In this document: positions 4,956-5,619 of the stretch, in pieces
Layout of the letters: every line of letters starts with the position of its first letter
Numbering within the stretch: position 1 is the stretch's first letter
Source: Candidatus Woesearchaeota archaeon CG11_big_fil_rev_8_21_14_0_20_43_8
GTDB lineage: Archaea; Nanobdellota; Nanobdellia; Woesearchaeales; CG08-08-20-14
NCBI GenBank assembly: GCA_002762705.1
Contig: PCVE01000063.1
Location: 1-5,619 of the forward strand
Direction: 5' to 3'
DNA: 5,619 nt
The notes under the pieces: generated by a model
Told to the model about the DNA's origin: nothing
What the model saw: only the letters and a program-made list of their open reading frames with translations
The model's database searches: none
Made by a program: the position numbers and the translations under genes

Positions 4956-5619
4956 GTGGTCAGTTGCTCTCGTTGTGGGAATCGCGCAGTCATCGATGAA
5001 CGATGCAAGGAACATTTTCTTTCTGATTTCATCTCGAATGTGAAGAAGACAATCGTAGATCATCGCCTTTTGTCAAAAGATGAGAAGATCATGGTTGCGG
5101 CGTCAGGTGGGAAAGATTCTCTCTGTCTGATTCATGTGTTGAATGGATTAGGATACAGATTCTCTGTTCTTGTGATAGATGAAGGTATCGCAGGATACCG
5201 GGAAAAGACAATTGATGACCTGAAAAGATTTTGTGATAGTCTTGGTATAATGGATCTGAGGATAAAGAGTTTCCAGGATGAATACGCTGATTCTCTGGAT
5301 AATATCTTGAAGAAGAAATGCGCGGGGCCATGCACAGAATGCGGCACCAGAAGAAGAGAGATGCTTGAAAGATATTCAGAAGGTTTCGATGTGATAGCGA
5401 CAGGACATAATATAGACGATGAATCACAGGCATTCCTGATGAACCTTTTCAAGTCGCAATTGCAGATCGCCGCACGACAAGGGCCTGTATCAGGGCTTAA
5501 AGACATGGGATTTGTACGGAGAGTCAAACCGCTCTATTTATGTAGCGAGAAAGAGACAAGGCTCTATACAATTTTGAATGGCATCGATGTGCATTTTTCA
5601 GAATGTCCATACGCTGTCA
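4956..5619 (+). CDS. ttuA: tRNA 2-thiolation enzyme, TtuA/NcsA (Ncs6/CTU1) family, N-terminal part (3' end outside window)
   Basis: The first 221 residues of an ATP-dependent, Fe-S-containing tRNA uridine thiolase. Visible parts: an N-terminal zinc finger C4-x2-C7-x9-C17-x2-H20; the PP-loop SGGKDS at 50-55; C126 and C129 in PCTECGTRRR; TGHNIDDESQAFLMNLF (149-165); and C217 in FSECPYA. C126, C129 and C217 match the three cysteines that hold the [4Fe-4S] cluster in Thermus TtuA. The frame is open to the right edge, so about 80-100 residues, with the second zinc finger, are missing. The start is GTG 4956: an in-frame TAA lies immediately before it, GGTGA is five bases upstream, and C4 must be included. 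By neighbours it is the likely user of the Gly-Gly carrier and of IscU-built clusters. TtsA/TtcA-type cytidine thiolases are less likely because of the N-terminal zinc finger. Confidence 0.93.
   Translation, partial: MVSCSRCGNRAVIDERCKEHFLSDFISNVKKTIVDHRLLSKDEKIMVAASGGKDSLCLIHVLNGLGYRFSVLVIDEGIAGYREKTIDDLKRFCDSLGIMDLRIKSFQDEYADSLDNILKKKCAGPCTECGTRRREMLERYSEGFDVIATGHNIDDESQAFLMNLFKSQLQIAARQGPVSGLKDMGFVRRVKPLYLCSEKETRLYTILNGIDVHFSECPYAV

Noticed and set aside
4683..5063. Minus-strand open frame of 126 codons across the end of iscU and the carrier gene
   Set aside because: It runs antisense to three well-supported genes and has a composition typical of a shadow frame.
5089..5527. Minus-strand open frames of 114 and 131 codons
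   Set aside because: They lie antisense to the clear thiolase frame, which has the PP-loop and cysteine motifs; their translations are Ser/Arg/Leu-rich with no recognisable domain and no ribosome site.
1..5619. CRISPR array, insertion sequence or attachment site
   Set aside because: No regularly spaced direct repeats, no transposase or integrase frame and no terminal inverted repeats were seen.

Overview
This window looks archaeal. It carries the C-terminal zinc ribbon of archaeal initiation factor aIF2-beta followed by a DUF424 gene, a pairing typical of archaea. It also has archaeal TATA/BRE-type promoter elements, Shine-Dalgarno sites of the GGTGA/GGAGG type, a large N-out surface protein with a lysine-rich inner tail, and a TtuA/NcsA-type tRNA thiolase next to a ubiquitin-like sulfur carrier. 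The AT-rich, Lys/Ile-rich coding would suit an uncultured archaeon, possibly of the DPANN group, but nothing here fixes the lineage.

Layout. (1) Positions 1-484, plus strand: the 3' end of the aIF2-beta gene, overlapped by a DUF424 gene. (2) Positions 485-2641, minus strand: one large gene for a secreted or membrane-anchored protein with about five tandem Ig-like (NEW3/CARDB-like) domains of about 100 residues, three membrane segments and a basic tail. Its stop codon abuts the DUF424 stop with no spacer. (3) Positions 2642-2790: a divergent control region. It has a TATA box and strong Shine-Dalgarno for the minus-strand gene, and a TATA box for the plus-strand operon followed by a perfect 18-bp palindrome lying between TATA and the predicted transcription start. 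(4) Positions 2791-5619, plus strand: a tightly packed operon. In order it encodes a helix-turn-helix regulator with a C-terminal Cys-x13-Cys-x2-Cys cluster, cysteine desulfurase IscS, scaffold IscU, a 64-residue ubiquitin-like protein ending in Gly-Gly, and the first 221 residues of a TtuA/NcsA-type tRNA 2-thiolation enzyme that runs off the window.

How the genes may work together. IscS takes sulfur from cysteine. IscU uses it to build Fe-S clusters. The Gly-Gly protein can carry sulfur as a C-terminal thiocarboxylate. TtuA-type enzymes need both an Fe-S cluster and that sulfur carrier to thiolate tRNA uridine. The operon therefore unites sulfur supply, cluster assembly, sulfur carrier and an Fe-S-dependent consumer. 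The first gene is a candidate Fe-S- or redox-sensing autoregulator acting at the palindrome, similar in logic but not in family to bacterial IscR. This regulatory circuit is the most interesting part of the window and is inferred, not shown. The E1-like activating enzyme needed by the carrier is not in the window.
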